Virus record (IMG/VR): IMGVR_UViG_3300047463_000151
Span: 1-60,042 of that record
Strand: one strand, 5' to 3'
DNA length: 60,042 bases
Source of the DNA: a virus
Shown here: positions 46,501 to 54,670 of the stretch, one piece after another
Position numbering within the stretch: the stretch's first letter is position 1
Layout: every line of letters starts with the position of its first letter
Made by a program: the position numbers and the translations under genes
The notes under the pieces: generated by a model
The model's input: only the letters and a program-made list of their open reading frames with translations
Told to the model about the DNA's origin: nothing
Database searches by the model: none

Positions 46501-48304
46501 TGAAGAACAGATTGCAACGGATAATGCGACATACCAGGCCGCTGCAATTGCTGCCGCGAAACTGAATGATGCAAGCGTAGATTGGGAAAAACGTCGGCTT
46601 GAGTCTGAGAAGATGGTTCGTGCGGTTTACCGCAAAGGTCTGCTCGATGAATCCAAGGCGTTCTTAGAGAAGGAAGTCGCTGAGGCGAACAACGCGATTT
46701 GGGATGAGGCAGAGCGCCGCGCTGCGGGACGACAAAAAGAGATTGAGGCTATTCTTGCATTCTACCGCGAGAAATTAGCCGCAGCGGCGAATGACGCGGA
46801 TGCTACTAAGCAGCTTCTAGATGACCGTGATGCTGCACTAGACGCTGCCGGTGCAAAGTTCCGCGCAGAAGACCTAGCCGCTGAGGAGGACTACCAAGCT
46901 AGGCTCTCCGAAATTCGTAAAACTGCTGCCGAGCGTTTGGGTAATGAGGTCAACACTATTGAAGAGGCAAAACTGTCGGCCTCTGAAAAGATCCGCAAAG
47001 ACGCCAATGATAAGGTCAAAGGCATCATTGACGACGGCGTAAAGGCGTATCGTGAGGCGAATAAAGATCGCGAAGTGTCAGACCTTGAAGCATTCACCTA
47101 TGCGCTATCGCTGTTGCAACAGAACAAAGAAGCGGTCGGCGCGATCTTTGAGGATGCCGATAAGCGTGCTCGCGAGGCTGCTACGCCTTACGAGAAACTG
47201 CGAGCTACTTTCGTAAAGGTCTTCGGCGAAGGTGCTGGCAAGTCGCTAGACGACCTCAAAAAGAAACTGGAAGAGACGGGCGGCACCGCTAAGCGTATCG
47301 CTGGTATCATTGGCAAGGCATTTGGCGGCGCATTCAAAGGCATCAAAGCTGGATTCGACGCTATTATGGGTGTGGTTCAATCCATCAGTGGATTCAGCCT
47401 CAACATTCTCGGCACCATCCAACAGGCAGTCGGAGAGGCAACACAAGCCCAAGACGCCGCAATGGCCGACGCTGGCGAGCGTGCGAAGGCGGCGGGCTTC
47501 GACCCTAACGTAGCGGCTAGACGCGCTGCAAACACCATCGACGGTGGCGTAATCGCTACGCAGTTCGTGGAGGGCTTGTTTGCCAACGCGCTACGTATGA
47601 CCGAGTTCTTCTTGGCGGCTGTTGGGCCTACGCTTGCGGCGCTCGCAGCGGGTCTGCCTGACTTGTTTACGGCGGTTGCTGATGCGTTGCCGGGTATTGC
47701 TACGGCGCTCGCGCAGAACATTGGGCCTGTCATCCAGGCGATTGTAGACGGCGTTCCGAAGGTTGCTATCGCACTGATTCAGTCGCTTCCGACGATTGTT
47801 ACGGCACTAGTTCAAGCAATTTATACGGAACTAATACCGCAACTTCCAATAATTGCGTTTGAACTTATGAAGGCTATTGCGTTGGCCTTTTGGGAAATCG
47901 TAGGCGACTTGGCAAAAATGCTTTGGGATGCTTTACGAGGCCGCGGTGGAAAGGAGGATACAGGCAACGCCGCCGCCTATTCCGGCATCGACTACGTTCC
48001 GTCCACCATGCGTGCCACGCTCCACCAAGGCGAAGCCGTTATCCCCGCAGACCGCAATGCACGACGTATGCGCGGCGCTACGGCCCCGGCACCCGCAGGA
48101 GCAGACCAGAACTACGGTGGACGCAGCGGCGGCGGTAATGGCCCCGTGGAAGTGTCTGTGATCGCAGAGGGCCGCTTGTTAGAAGCCGTCCAACTAAGGG
48201 CACAGGATATGGGGCGTGCTACTGGTATGAGCAAGCGCATTCGCAAAGCAGCGGGAGTACAGGTAGGTTTCTCTCGCGGTCAGTTCAATCCGTGGTCGTA
48301 CTGA
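43568..48304 (+). CDS. Tape measure protein
   Basis: 1578 residues. A TP901-type core spans about residues 215-480 (MESKFSAQEAADAMLNFAQAG in two pieces: MESKFSAQ and MLNFAQAG; MEDLSVSMRYAGTVG; LMMFSSLGLKGSKAGTVFRQ). It is followed by hydrophobic stretches (LVSIALDFGNAIFTVGDAVA), long coiled coils and late membrane-like segments (PGIATALAQNIGPVIQAIV). By the usual tape-measure rule of about 0.15 nm per residue, the tail would be roughly 230 nm. Confidence 0.93.
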   Translation: MAADKTLGDLIFDLVIDDSKFQATIDSSIKKIRSLNSAFASVARNAAKASAGGTGGGGATEPTEQSRSSAIKQLLAFGRMVKQAQAESDAAVRKEEANEQKRRMLFGSRLTAYGKMLAQETVKRDAALRSQEVAEQKTRMMFSGRLASYGKMIQREVAAVAKAEEAKRKEEAKTAAAAIAALAKQEAARKKADAAALKAIKDRTDAQESVFKTLGSAGTDVASTIMSAFKIATTAVAAVGTAITVLGAKFEQTINTVSVLSDGSLPELTKAARQFGMESKFSAQEAADAMLNFAQAGMTAEQNIAATGAAIKLAAASGSDLTLTTSIMSDAISQFSLSTNDASNLADIFTYALNDSKLGMEDLSVSMRYAGTVGAGFGMSVQETTAALMMFSSLGLKGSKAGTVFRQTMNAAANTTREAEKALAAYGLTQADISPLTKKFGEILNTVADAGITVDDALKIFGTTAGANVVALAKMQKESAGTAKSFESLVAGMDAAISRGDAAIKATQMMDNVAGQFTLLIARLREIGLSIYDAYSGPLKAIITEAGGVASDIISVFGYASTSISEGVGGALSDLASYIRDNRAQIVGMVVAFIEGFSRLTAQILSLMPTFAGLVSIALDFGNAIFTVGDAVAALIPGVTNAAGVFATLFLVGEALAFVAAISKISAAIRDLQKALVGAEMSAAAATGGLTALVMIGGMLVGWLAQYVTANDEAAASVDRLRAAEEHRKLVNDKAYAAEVARVSKLLDASKAQAQEALKNGKTLTDEQRRQAEATLRLTKEQALLEMQSGRLVAIKGRLATVSEVAAMASKGESAALQTMYREQAKEEAAAADQLERLRRAKADADKGFKTAVRGSFIPGAPSQEDVRQNLAQTGGGQVQSYEELTLAIADAEKALERIQGRDEAFRNELFLAQHAVDKTTGSMKKLQGPTKEAAKATDELAAAMRGLIADAQKRYDEVLKAFEEANTSEGELQAKRLEEQIATDNATYQAAAIAAAKLNDASVDWEKRRLESEKMVRAVYRKGLLDESKAFLEKEVAEANNAIWDEAERRAAGRQKEIEAILAFYREKLAAAANDADATKQLLDDRDAALDAAGAKFRAEDLAAEEDYQARLSEIRKTAAERLGNEVNTIEEAKLSASEKIRKDANDKVKGIIDDGVKAYREANKDREVSDLEAFTYALSLLQQNKEAVGAIFEDADKRAREAATPYEKLRATFVKVFGEGAGKSLDDLKKKLEETGGTAKRIAGIIGKAFGGAFKGIKAGFDAIMGVVQSISGFSLNILGTIQQAVGEATQAQDAAMADAGERAKAAGFDPNVAARRAANTIDGGVIATQFVEGLFANALRMTEFFLAAVGPTLAALAAGLPDLFTAVADALPGIATALAQNIGPVIQAIVDGVPKVAIALIQSLPTIVTALVQAIYTELIPQLPIIAFELMKAIALAFWEIVGDLAKMLWDALRGRGGKEDTGNAAAYSGIDYVPSTMRATLHQGEAVIPADRNARRMRGATAPAPAGADQNYGGRSGGGNGPVEVSVIAEGRLLEAVQLRAQDMGRATGMSKRIRKAAGVQVGFSRGQFNPWSY

Positions 48305-48312
48305 GGTAAACG

Positions 48313-51300
48313 ATGACTTGTGCAGGCAAACCAGAGGCATATTTCGTCGTTCCTGACGGGTTTGTGCCCGAAGTTTACAGCGCGTCGTCGCAGGCTGGGG
48401 TTTATCCTGGTCTGACTACCTCAACCTCGATGGGTCGTTTGGTTCCGATGCAGTCGGGTGATTCGATTACGAGCAGCGTAGGGACGAGCTACGACTACGG
48501 GATTGTGCGTGCTGGTGGCACGAATACGGCGGAATGGGTCTGGGCGCGCACAGGAGATTCGTTCAAAGGCAAGGACGACATTCGGAATTGGTGGGGTACA
48601 CACGTTCCGTTAGCGGTTAGCCCGTGGTCCTCTAACAACAGCACGATGTTTCACGCGCCGTCGCGTCGTCTCTTCGTGTGCGGCGCATCGGGTTCAAGCA
48701 CTTCCGTTGTCTTTTACTACCGCAACGTAGACACCGACCGATACGACGTATGGACTAGCGCGTATACGGTTACGCTGCGCCAAGCGACACACGCAACGGA
48801 CATTTCCGGCATCGCGCTTGTTGCGCTTTATGATGGCACTTGCTTGATGATTGTGAGAAATGCGTCGGCTAACGACTTCGACGTTTACGCATCTACAGAT
48901 CCAACGGTGGGATCGAGTTGGAAGCTCGTTAGCCGCGATATTTTGCTTCGGTTCAATGGGACTACGATAGCGCAAGGTGTGAAGGCGCATATCAAGGTGG
49001 CGGCGTCTGGAGATTATGTTCGGTTAGTATTTGCGTTGCCTGCATCTGCGGGTTCTTGCACGCTCCGCACCTTCGTCTCGCAAGATCGTGGAGCCACTTG
49101 GGTCGAGTCGATCAGCAGTCCAGTTAGAACGGTTCCCGCAATAGCTGGAACCACAGACGACTATGCTCCGTTTGACGTAGTAGGATTGGGACAGACGGGT
49201 AGTTTCGCGATTGCTCAGTATTTCTACTCTGTTTCGCACTTTCTAACGGTAAATACAGCATTTGGAACAGATGCTTGGTCGACCGCGAGTTATGGCGCAT
49301 ATATTTGTCCACAAGCCGTTCAAACTGTAATTTTAGGTAGTAACGAATCTTTCGCCTATGTATTCGGCCTATGGTCTGATCGTGGTACATCCAATGCCGA
49401 TGGATGGGTGATGGGTCGTGCCGATGTGGCAACCTATTCTAGCGATCACACACCATGGGCTTTCACAACGGCCACTTCGATCAATGGCTATGACGGCATG
49501 GACTACCTCGCTTGCCGCGCAAAGATGGTGTGGGCAGGCAATGCTTGGTTCGTCTACAGTGCCCGCAAAGCCGAAGCTGGTGGCGCTTCCGGCCAAGACC
49601 CTTTCGGTTGGTACTTCGGCGACTGGACGCTGCGTAGTCTAGGTCAGTTTGGCCCATCGCAAAATCCAACGGCGATGACGAATACGATGTGGGATTTGGC
49701 CTGGTATTATAGCCACAATCAGCCTCAGGACGGCGCTGGAACGAGTTGGACAAGAGTACTCAGCGGTACGGGTTCTGGCTCATATACAGCGCCAGGAATA
49801 TACCTCACGCGAAATACTACCGGATATGTCTCATATAACCATCCAGAAACTACCGTTGGTACATGGTTTACAAGCGGTGGCGTATGGAAATGGTCAGTCA
49901 GACTAGATAGCGGAGGCACTGGTTCCGCTATGCACTTGGTAAATATAACCATGTGCAACGCAGCAATTACGCAAGCCTATGATGTCTACATACGGCTCAC
50001 AGCGACACAGGCTGAAATATATGATGTTGGCACATCCAGCGTATTAGCTACAATTTCTGGCCTGAATCTTGCGACTGGAAGTTCTGGGGCATTTCACGAA
50101 ATGCGCTTCGTTGCTGGCCCCGGTGGAATGTCCTGCCGTCTTGAAATCTTAGATACGGCAAGTGGTATCTGGTATACGAGTTCTACAGTAAATCTGACAT
50201 TAAACGTCGCTGTTCTTACTCCAAGAGTGCGATTTGGAATAGCTTATTTCTTCGCGACTACTGGCATCCAGTCCTCTTGGTGGAGAGATTTTTGCTGCAC
50301 GATGGATGGCACGACACTCAATCGAGCTAGTGCAAATATGGTCAACGCGGGCACCATAACGGACGCGGCTAACTTACTGTATGGTCAACCCTGCTCGCCA
50401 GCGCCGCAATACTTGGAACAAGGGCTCTACGTCTCTTGGACCGGCATGTACGGCACGGAAGGCGACGAGTGGAACGGTACGCTGGCCTACTCCTACCCAA
50501 AGGAAGCTATCCTCGTTGACTCGCCGCGTATCCCTTGGCGCACAGTCGATGCGAGCACCACTGGTAGCATCATTCTCTATATTGGCTCGTCAGTAGACCG
50601 ATTTTATCACGACGCTATCGCGCTTTTCGGCTGCAATAATCGATATGCGCTTGTGGATTACGATACCAATACAGCGTTTAGCTCACCATCGGCTACGCAG
50701 ACCGTGGACTTCACGGTTTACGGCAGCGGTACAACACCGCTCGTCGTGTCTGCGCTGACCGGCAACGCTATCGGAATCACAGGGACTACGTTCAAGTGGA
50801 CCACTGGCGAACTCGTCGGTTGCTACGTCCGTATGTTGACGGGGACCGCTGCTGGAAAGACATTCAAGATTACGCGACATCCAGCGATAAACCGCGTGCA
50901 TTTCGACGGCGAAACGACGTTGCTTTCGACACAAGGCGTAGCGGTTAGCAATACATTTTGTATCTTCTCGTCTAGCGGTGTGTTGAAGTACAGTGGCGCT
51001 GTCGGTGTAGAAACCTACATGCGAATCCGCCTTGCAGATACCGACACCGCCGAAGGCTACCACCAACTCGGCACCGTCGTAGCAGGCACATCGGTCGCCG
51101 TAGACGTTCCACTCGATTGGGCGCATACGGACGACGAGCAACCCAACGTAACGACCTATCGAACTAAGTCAGGTATCGCGTGGGCATTTGCGGAGGGTCC
51201 ATCGCAGCGCACCTATACAGGTCGCGTTGTCGGTGACGCGGAGCGATGGCGTGAAAAGTTCCGTGCGATGCTCCGTCAGATTTCCTACGAAGGCAAGCCC

Positions 51301-51459
51301 ATTGCGTTCGTGATGAACTCCGACCAATCGCCTGAAACGCTGATGCTTGGTCGCGTGAAGTCCGGTGGTGCGCTCGACAATGCCGGGTGGTATCAAGACT
51401 CGGCAGGCATCATGCGTACCGCTGGCGACCTCTCGCTGACGTTCGTTGAGGAGAAGTAA
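48313..51459 (+). CDS. Distal tail protein with sialidase-like Asp-box region
   Basis: 1048 residues. The first 450 contain repeated beta-blade patterns including a canonical Asp box SQDRGATW (from 49078) and a looser one (STDPTVGSSW), as in sialidase-type propellers. The middle (540-660) is a jelly-roll-like sugar-binding pattern. The last 150 residues (RTYTGRVVGDAERWREKFRA, KPIAFVMNSD) look like a distal-tail ring domain. It may bind or trim host glycans. GAGG before ATG. Confidence 0.62.
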   Translation: MTCAGKPEAYFVVPDGFVPEVYSASSQAGVYPGLTTSTSMGRLVPMQSGDSITSSVGTSYDYGIVRAGGTNTAEWVWARTGDSFKGKDDIRNWWGTHVPLAVSPWSSNNSTMFHAPSRRLFVCGASGSSTSVVFYYRNVDTDRYDVWTSAYTVTLRQATHATDISGIALVALYDGTCLMIVRNASANDFDVYASTDPTVGSSWKLVSRDILLRFNGTTIAQGVKAHIKVAASGDYVRLVFALPASAGSCTLRTFVSQDRGATWVESISSPVRTVPAIAGTTDDYAPFDVVGLGQTGSFAIAQYFYSVSHFLTVNTAFGTDAWSTASYGAYICPQAVQTVILGSNESFAYVFGLWSDRGTSNADGWVMGRADVATYSSDHTPWAFTTATSINGYDGMDYLACRAKMVWAGNAWFVYSARKAEAGGASGQDPFGWYFGDWTLRSLGQFGPSQNPTAMTNTMWDLAWYYSHNQPQDGAGTSWTRVLSGTGSGSYTAPGIYLTRNTTGYVSYNHPETTVGTWFTSGGVWKWSVRLDSGGTGSAMHLVNITMCNAAITQAYDVYIRLTATQAEIYDVGTSSVLATISGLNLATGSSGAFHEMRFVAGPGGMSCRLEILDTASGIWYTSSTVNLTLNVAVLTPRVRFGIAYFFATTGIQSSWWRDFCCTMDGTTLNRASANMVNAGTITDAANLLYGQPCSPAPQYLEQGLYVSWTGMYGTEGDEWNGTLAYSYPKEAILVDSPRIPWRTVDASTTGSIILYIGSSVDRFYHDAIALFGCNNRYALVDYDTNTAFSSPSATQTVDFTVYGSGTTPLVVSALTGNAIGITGTTFKWTTGELVGCYVRMLTGTAAGKTFKITRHPAINRVHFDGETTLLSTQGVAVSNTFCIFSSSGVLKYSGAVGVETYMRIRLADTDTAEGYHQLGTVVAGTSVAVDVPLDWAHTDDEQPNVTTYRTKSGIAWAFAEGPSQRTYTGRVVGDAERWREKFRAMLRQISYEGKPIAFVMNSDQSPETLMLGRVKSGGALDNAGWYQDSAGIMRTAGDLSLTFVEEK

Positions 51460-53270
51460 TGGCGGGTGAGGTCATCATCGCCGCTCCGTTTCGCCAGTGG
51501 GCGCTTACGGACCCCGTACAACGCACGGCGCGTGTACCTTCGTCGTCGTGGCTAACGGGGCCTAATGGCCTCACCTACGCAGACGCTATCATGGTAGTTG
51601 ACGTAGTGCTCGGCTCGCAGACTCGTGGCGCTCGGTTTCGCATTGCGTCGGAACCGCTAACGTCGGCCAACGGCACGGATGACAAGAGCGCACGCGCAGG
51701 CATTATCGAAGAACCGCCTATCGTCGCGTCGTATTCGCTAGGTGATGGTTCGTCGCAAGCCCGTTCATTCGCGTTGTCGATTCACCCGCTGTCGGGTCTT
51801 GATTTGCCGACGATGCTGGCGCAAGGGTTATTGCCAACAGGGATAGCGGAAATCTCGCTGGAATGGCGCAACCAGGACGGAACGCCTAGCGACTACATGA
51901 AGCGCGTTGTCGTGTGTCGTGGCATCGTCAATGGCATCTCGTTCGGTGGCCGCTATCCATCGCCGGCAGAAACCAGTGAAGACCGCATGTGGCGCGGGAC
52001 TGAAATCGTGGAGTTTGAGGTCATCGACCCCCGCGACGTATGCCAAACGTGGATGCCGCCCCAAGTCGTAGACAGCCAAGGCATTCGGTTCGCAAATCCG
52101 CATCCTGACGCTATCGGGCAGCGGCTACCGCTCGTCTACAATGGATTCGGAAGCATCCCGGCGCTGCGTGTGACGCGGAATGTGTCTACCGTGGTCAGCG
52201 TGACGAGCAACAACACCTTCGTATTCGCGCTCGGTCACGGATGGACGGTTGACCAAGTGAAAGTGAATGGAGTTACCCGTCTAGCCACGGATACTACCTA
52301 TCCTTGGTCGCTTTACGAAGGCATAGATGGCCTTGGTACAGCGTATTCCGCAATCCTTTTCGATACGGATTCTGGAACAGTCGACAACCAATATAATCTC
52401 GGTGGATATGTTCGATATACGACGAGCACCGTAGTTGTTTGGGAAGAGTCCGACGCTGTTCATGTTTCATGTTCACGCACCACGAACTTGCGCTCCATCG
52501 TTATGGTCGCCCAAGCAATACTCAGCGACTTCTCTGCCGTTGGTTCGCAAGGTCTGCACCCGCGTCTATTCGCCGACGCTGACGCCAAACTCGCAGGCAT
52601 GGGACTCCCCAAAGTGCTTATCAATGGGTCCGACAGTGGTAGCGCAGCGAATGCTCTGGACTTCGTGGAAACGGGCCTGCTCGCGTCGTACCCGATGGTG
52701 TCGATGGTATGGGAAGAAGGCGCGTATGGTCCGGTAGTGACCGACTTCCGCTCGATGCCCGTAGCCAAACTCGTCGCTGGTGCGGTTCCGCTTCTCGACC
52801 GCGTAAGTCTGATTACAACGTCGCAAACATCGGAAATCTTCAACCGCTTTACGCTCAAATATGCCTACGATTCCTTCGCTGACACCTACTCCAAGGTCGT
52901 TATTCGCGACCGCACGAACAGCGGCCTATGCGAGTACAGCGAAGACAACATCGGTCGGCGTGACCATGATGTAATCGAGTCGCCGTATATCCAAGACGAC
53001 GCGACCGCGAACGCAGTCATTGACTGGCTTGTAGCGCACAAATCGCTTCCGTCGTACCTCGTTGAATACGAGGCATTGCCGGTGGCGTTCTTCACCTTGC
53101 GCCGTGGCGACACCGTGCTTTTGTCCGACGATGAGTTTTCATGGACAGACCAGCGTGCGACGGTTGAGCAAATCGAATACCGACGCGGCTATTGCAAGGT
53201 CACGCTTCGCGTGTGGGTGCGCTACGTTGACCTTGGCGGTGCTGCCTATTCCGCACCCACGGGGGCATAA
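51459..53270 (+). CDS. Tail hub/baseplate protein
   Basis: 603 residues, mostly beta. Position after the distal tail protein and TAATG coupling on both sides suggest the central hub (Tal-like). A segment VRYTTSTVVVWEESDAV and the C-terminal LRRGDTVLLSDDEFSWTDQR fit hub-type domains only loosely. Confidence 0.6.
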   Translation: MAGEVIIAAPFRQWALTDPVQRTARVPSSSWLTGPNGLTYADAIMVVDVVLGSQTRGARFRIASEPLTSANGTDDKSARAGIIEEPPIVASYSLGDGSSQARSFALSIHPLSGLDLPTMLAQGLLPTGIAEISLEWRNQDGTPSDYMKRVVVCRGIVNGISFGGRYPSPAETSEDRMWRGTEIVEFEVIDPRDVCQTWMPPQVVDSQGIRFANPHPDAIGQRLPLVYNGFGSIPALRVTRNVSTVVSVTSNNTFVFALGHGWTVDQVKVNGVTRLATDTTYPWSLYEGIDGLGTAYSAILFDTDSGTVDNQYNLGGYVRYTTSTVVVWEESDAVHVSCSRTTNLRSIVMVAQAILSDFSAVGSQGLHPRLFADADAKLAGMGLPKVLINGSDSGSAANALDFVETGLLASYPMVSMVWEEGAYGPVVTDFRSMPVAKLVAGAVPLLDRVSLITTSQTSEIFNRFTLKYAYDSFADTYSKVVIRDRTNSGLCEYSEDNIGRRDHDVIESPYIQDDATANAVIDWLVAHKSLPSYLVEYEALPVAFFTLRRGDTVLLSDDEFSWTDQRATVEQIEYRRGYCKVTLRVWVRYVDLGGAAYSAPTGA

Positions 53271-54355
53271 TGTCGATTTGGCTCATGGCAGACCGCAGAG
53301 TGACCGTTTATCGGCTTTCTGACTATGTATTGGATAGCGTAGCGGCTACTACCGCTGGGCTTGCGCCTTCGCGTCAACCTGCGAAGCCTGCGTGCATTGA
53401 AGTCCGTTCTACAGGTGGAGCGGGTGGTACGGTAACCGTACAAGGCATCGTCGCGGGTTCCGCCGATAGCGAAACTCTGACCTTTGCGGGGCCGGACGTG
53501 CTGACGACACGCAAGGTGTTCCAGTCGCTCAATTCAACCATCGCGTTTGCGGTTACGGGCATGGCCGGGGCTACGCTGTCCGCGTCGGCGACAGGTTCAG
53601 ATGGTTCTGCGATCCAAACGGTAACGGGTGCCGTAGCAACCGATTGGCCGATGCGTATGGACCGTGGCTTCTCTAAGTGGCCTGGCAAATATACTCAGGG
53701 TGTCGCGCAAACCGAAGAAACACGCTTCTACATGGAATATGCGTCATGGTCGCCGCGTGAAAACGACGTATTTGTAGACGGACTGACCAGCGAACAGTTC
53801 ATGGTCATCGGCGTTCCGACGTACCACGGCGGCGGCATGTATTTACCGCACCATACGGAGGTTCGCGTCGTTCGTCGTGAAGGTTCCATTACAGGCACCG
53901 GAGGCGGTGGCGGTGGTAGTGGAGGCGGTGGTGGAGGTGGAGGCGTTCCATCGACCGCTACCTATACGACTATCGACGCCGTACAGGCGGGCGACGTACT
54001 CGCGTTTACGCAAGATGGTAAAGTGCGGCTCGCGAACAATACTTGGACGCTTTCCCCGCCACGGTATTTCGCTCGCCTCGTTGCCTACGAGTCCGCTGCC
54101 GCGAATACGCCGGTCAAGTGCTACGTCGTCGCCGGTACACAGGTCAATGTTCGGTTCGCGTCGGCTCCACCGTCGTCTGCTAACGGCAATCCCGCGTATC
54201 TATCCGCGACCAGTGGCCTCGCTACGCACGCTATTCCGTCTGCGGGTGGACAGGTCATTTGTCAGATAGGTGCGATTCTCGACGCCGATGGTAGTAAAAC
54301 CACATGCCAGGTCGTATTGTTGTTCAGCGATATGCCTGTTCAAATTCCGGTGTAA
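53270..54355 (+). CDS. Tail protein with poly-glycine linker, 361 aa
   Basis: The N-terminal beta domain (1-205) is joined to a C-terminal module by about 18 residues of almost pure Gly (209-226). The C-terminal module (AGDVLAF..., NPAYLSATSGLATHAIP, VICQIGAILDADG) is related to the end of the fibre at 54671-57604, suggesting a shared trimer-tip or adaptor. Confidence 0.65.
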   Translation: MSIWLMADRRVTVYRLSDYVLDSVAATTAGLAPSRQPAKPACIEVRSTGGAGGTVTVQGIVAGSADSETLTFAGPDVLTTRKVFQSLNSTIAFAVTGMAGATLSASATGSDGSAIQTVTGAVATDWPMRMDRGFSKWPGKYTQGVAQTEETRFYMEYASWSPRENDVFVDGLTSEQFMVIGVPTYHGGGMYLPHHTEVRVVRREGSITGTGGGGGGSGGGGGGGGVPSTATYTTIDAVQAGDVLAFTQDGKVRLANNTWTLSPPRYFARLVAYESAAANTPVKCYVVAGTQVNVRFASAPPSSANGNPAYLSATSGLATHAIPSAGGQVICQIGAILDADGSKTTCQVVLLFSDMPVQIPV

Positions 54356-54357
54356 AG

Positions 54358-54585
54358 ATGCAGCGTAACTACATCACCTCTGAAATCTCGTTCGCGGCCT
54401 ATCTGCTCGCCAACGGATGCACGATTTCTGAGGTCGTGCGAGAAGGTAGGAAAGTCCGATGGAGATTCGTGATTGACGCTGACCGCTTGTCACACCTAGA
54501 AGCCTCTTGGCCTACCTCGGTGGACGCACGTTTCTGGAACGTGTACCAGACTCTCAAGGGGCAACTCCAACTGCGAAAGGATTAG
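54358..54585 (+). CDS. DUF5659-like small protein, 75 aa
   Basis: MQRNYITSEISFAAYLLANG and the end WNVYQTLKGQL match a small domain found beside phage and bacterial genes (DUF5659 type). The real start is ATG 54358, two bases after the previous stop. Function unknown. Confidence 0.65.
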   Translation: MQRNYITSEISFAAYLLANGCTISEVVREGRKVRWRFVIDADRLSHLEASWPTSVDARFWNVYQTLKGQLQLRKD

Positions 54586-54612
54586 GCCGCAGACCAAATG
54601 CCTAACCGTAGA

Positions 54613-54663
54613 TCCTGCTGGTAGCAGATGAACCAGATTTATCCTTTACTTTGCAGCAGGAGA
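54613..54663 (+). promoter_or_regulatory. Ribosome-site-masking inverted repeat before the fibre gene
   Basis: TCCTGCTG (54613-54620) is perfectly complementary to CAGCAGGA (54654-54661), which contains the AGGAG ribosome site of the fibre gene. A competing local hairpin CTGCT-GGT-AGCAG (54615-54627) would free it. Confidence 0.5.
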
Positions 54664-54670
54664 TACTACG

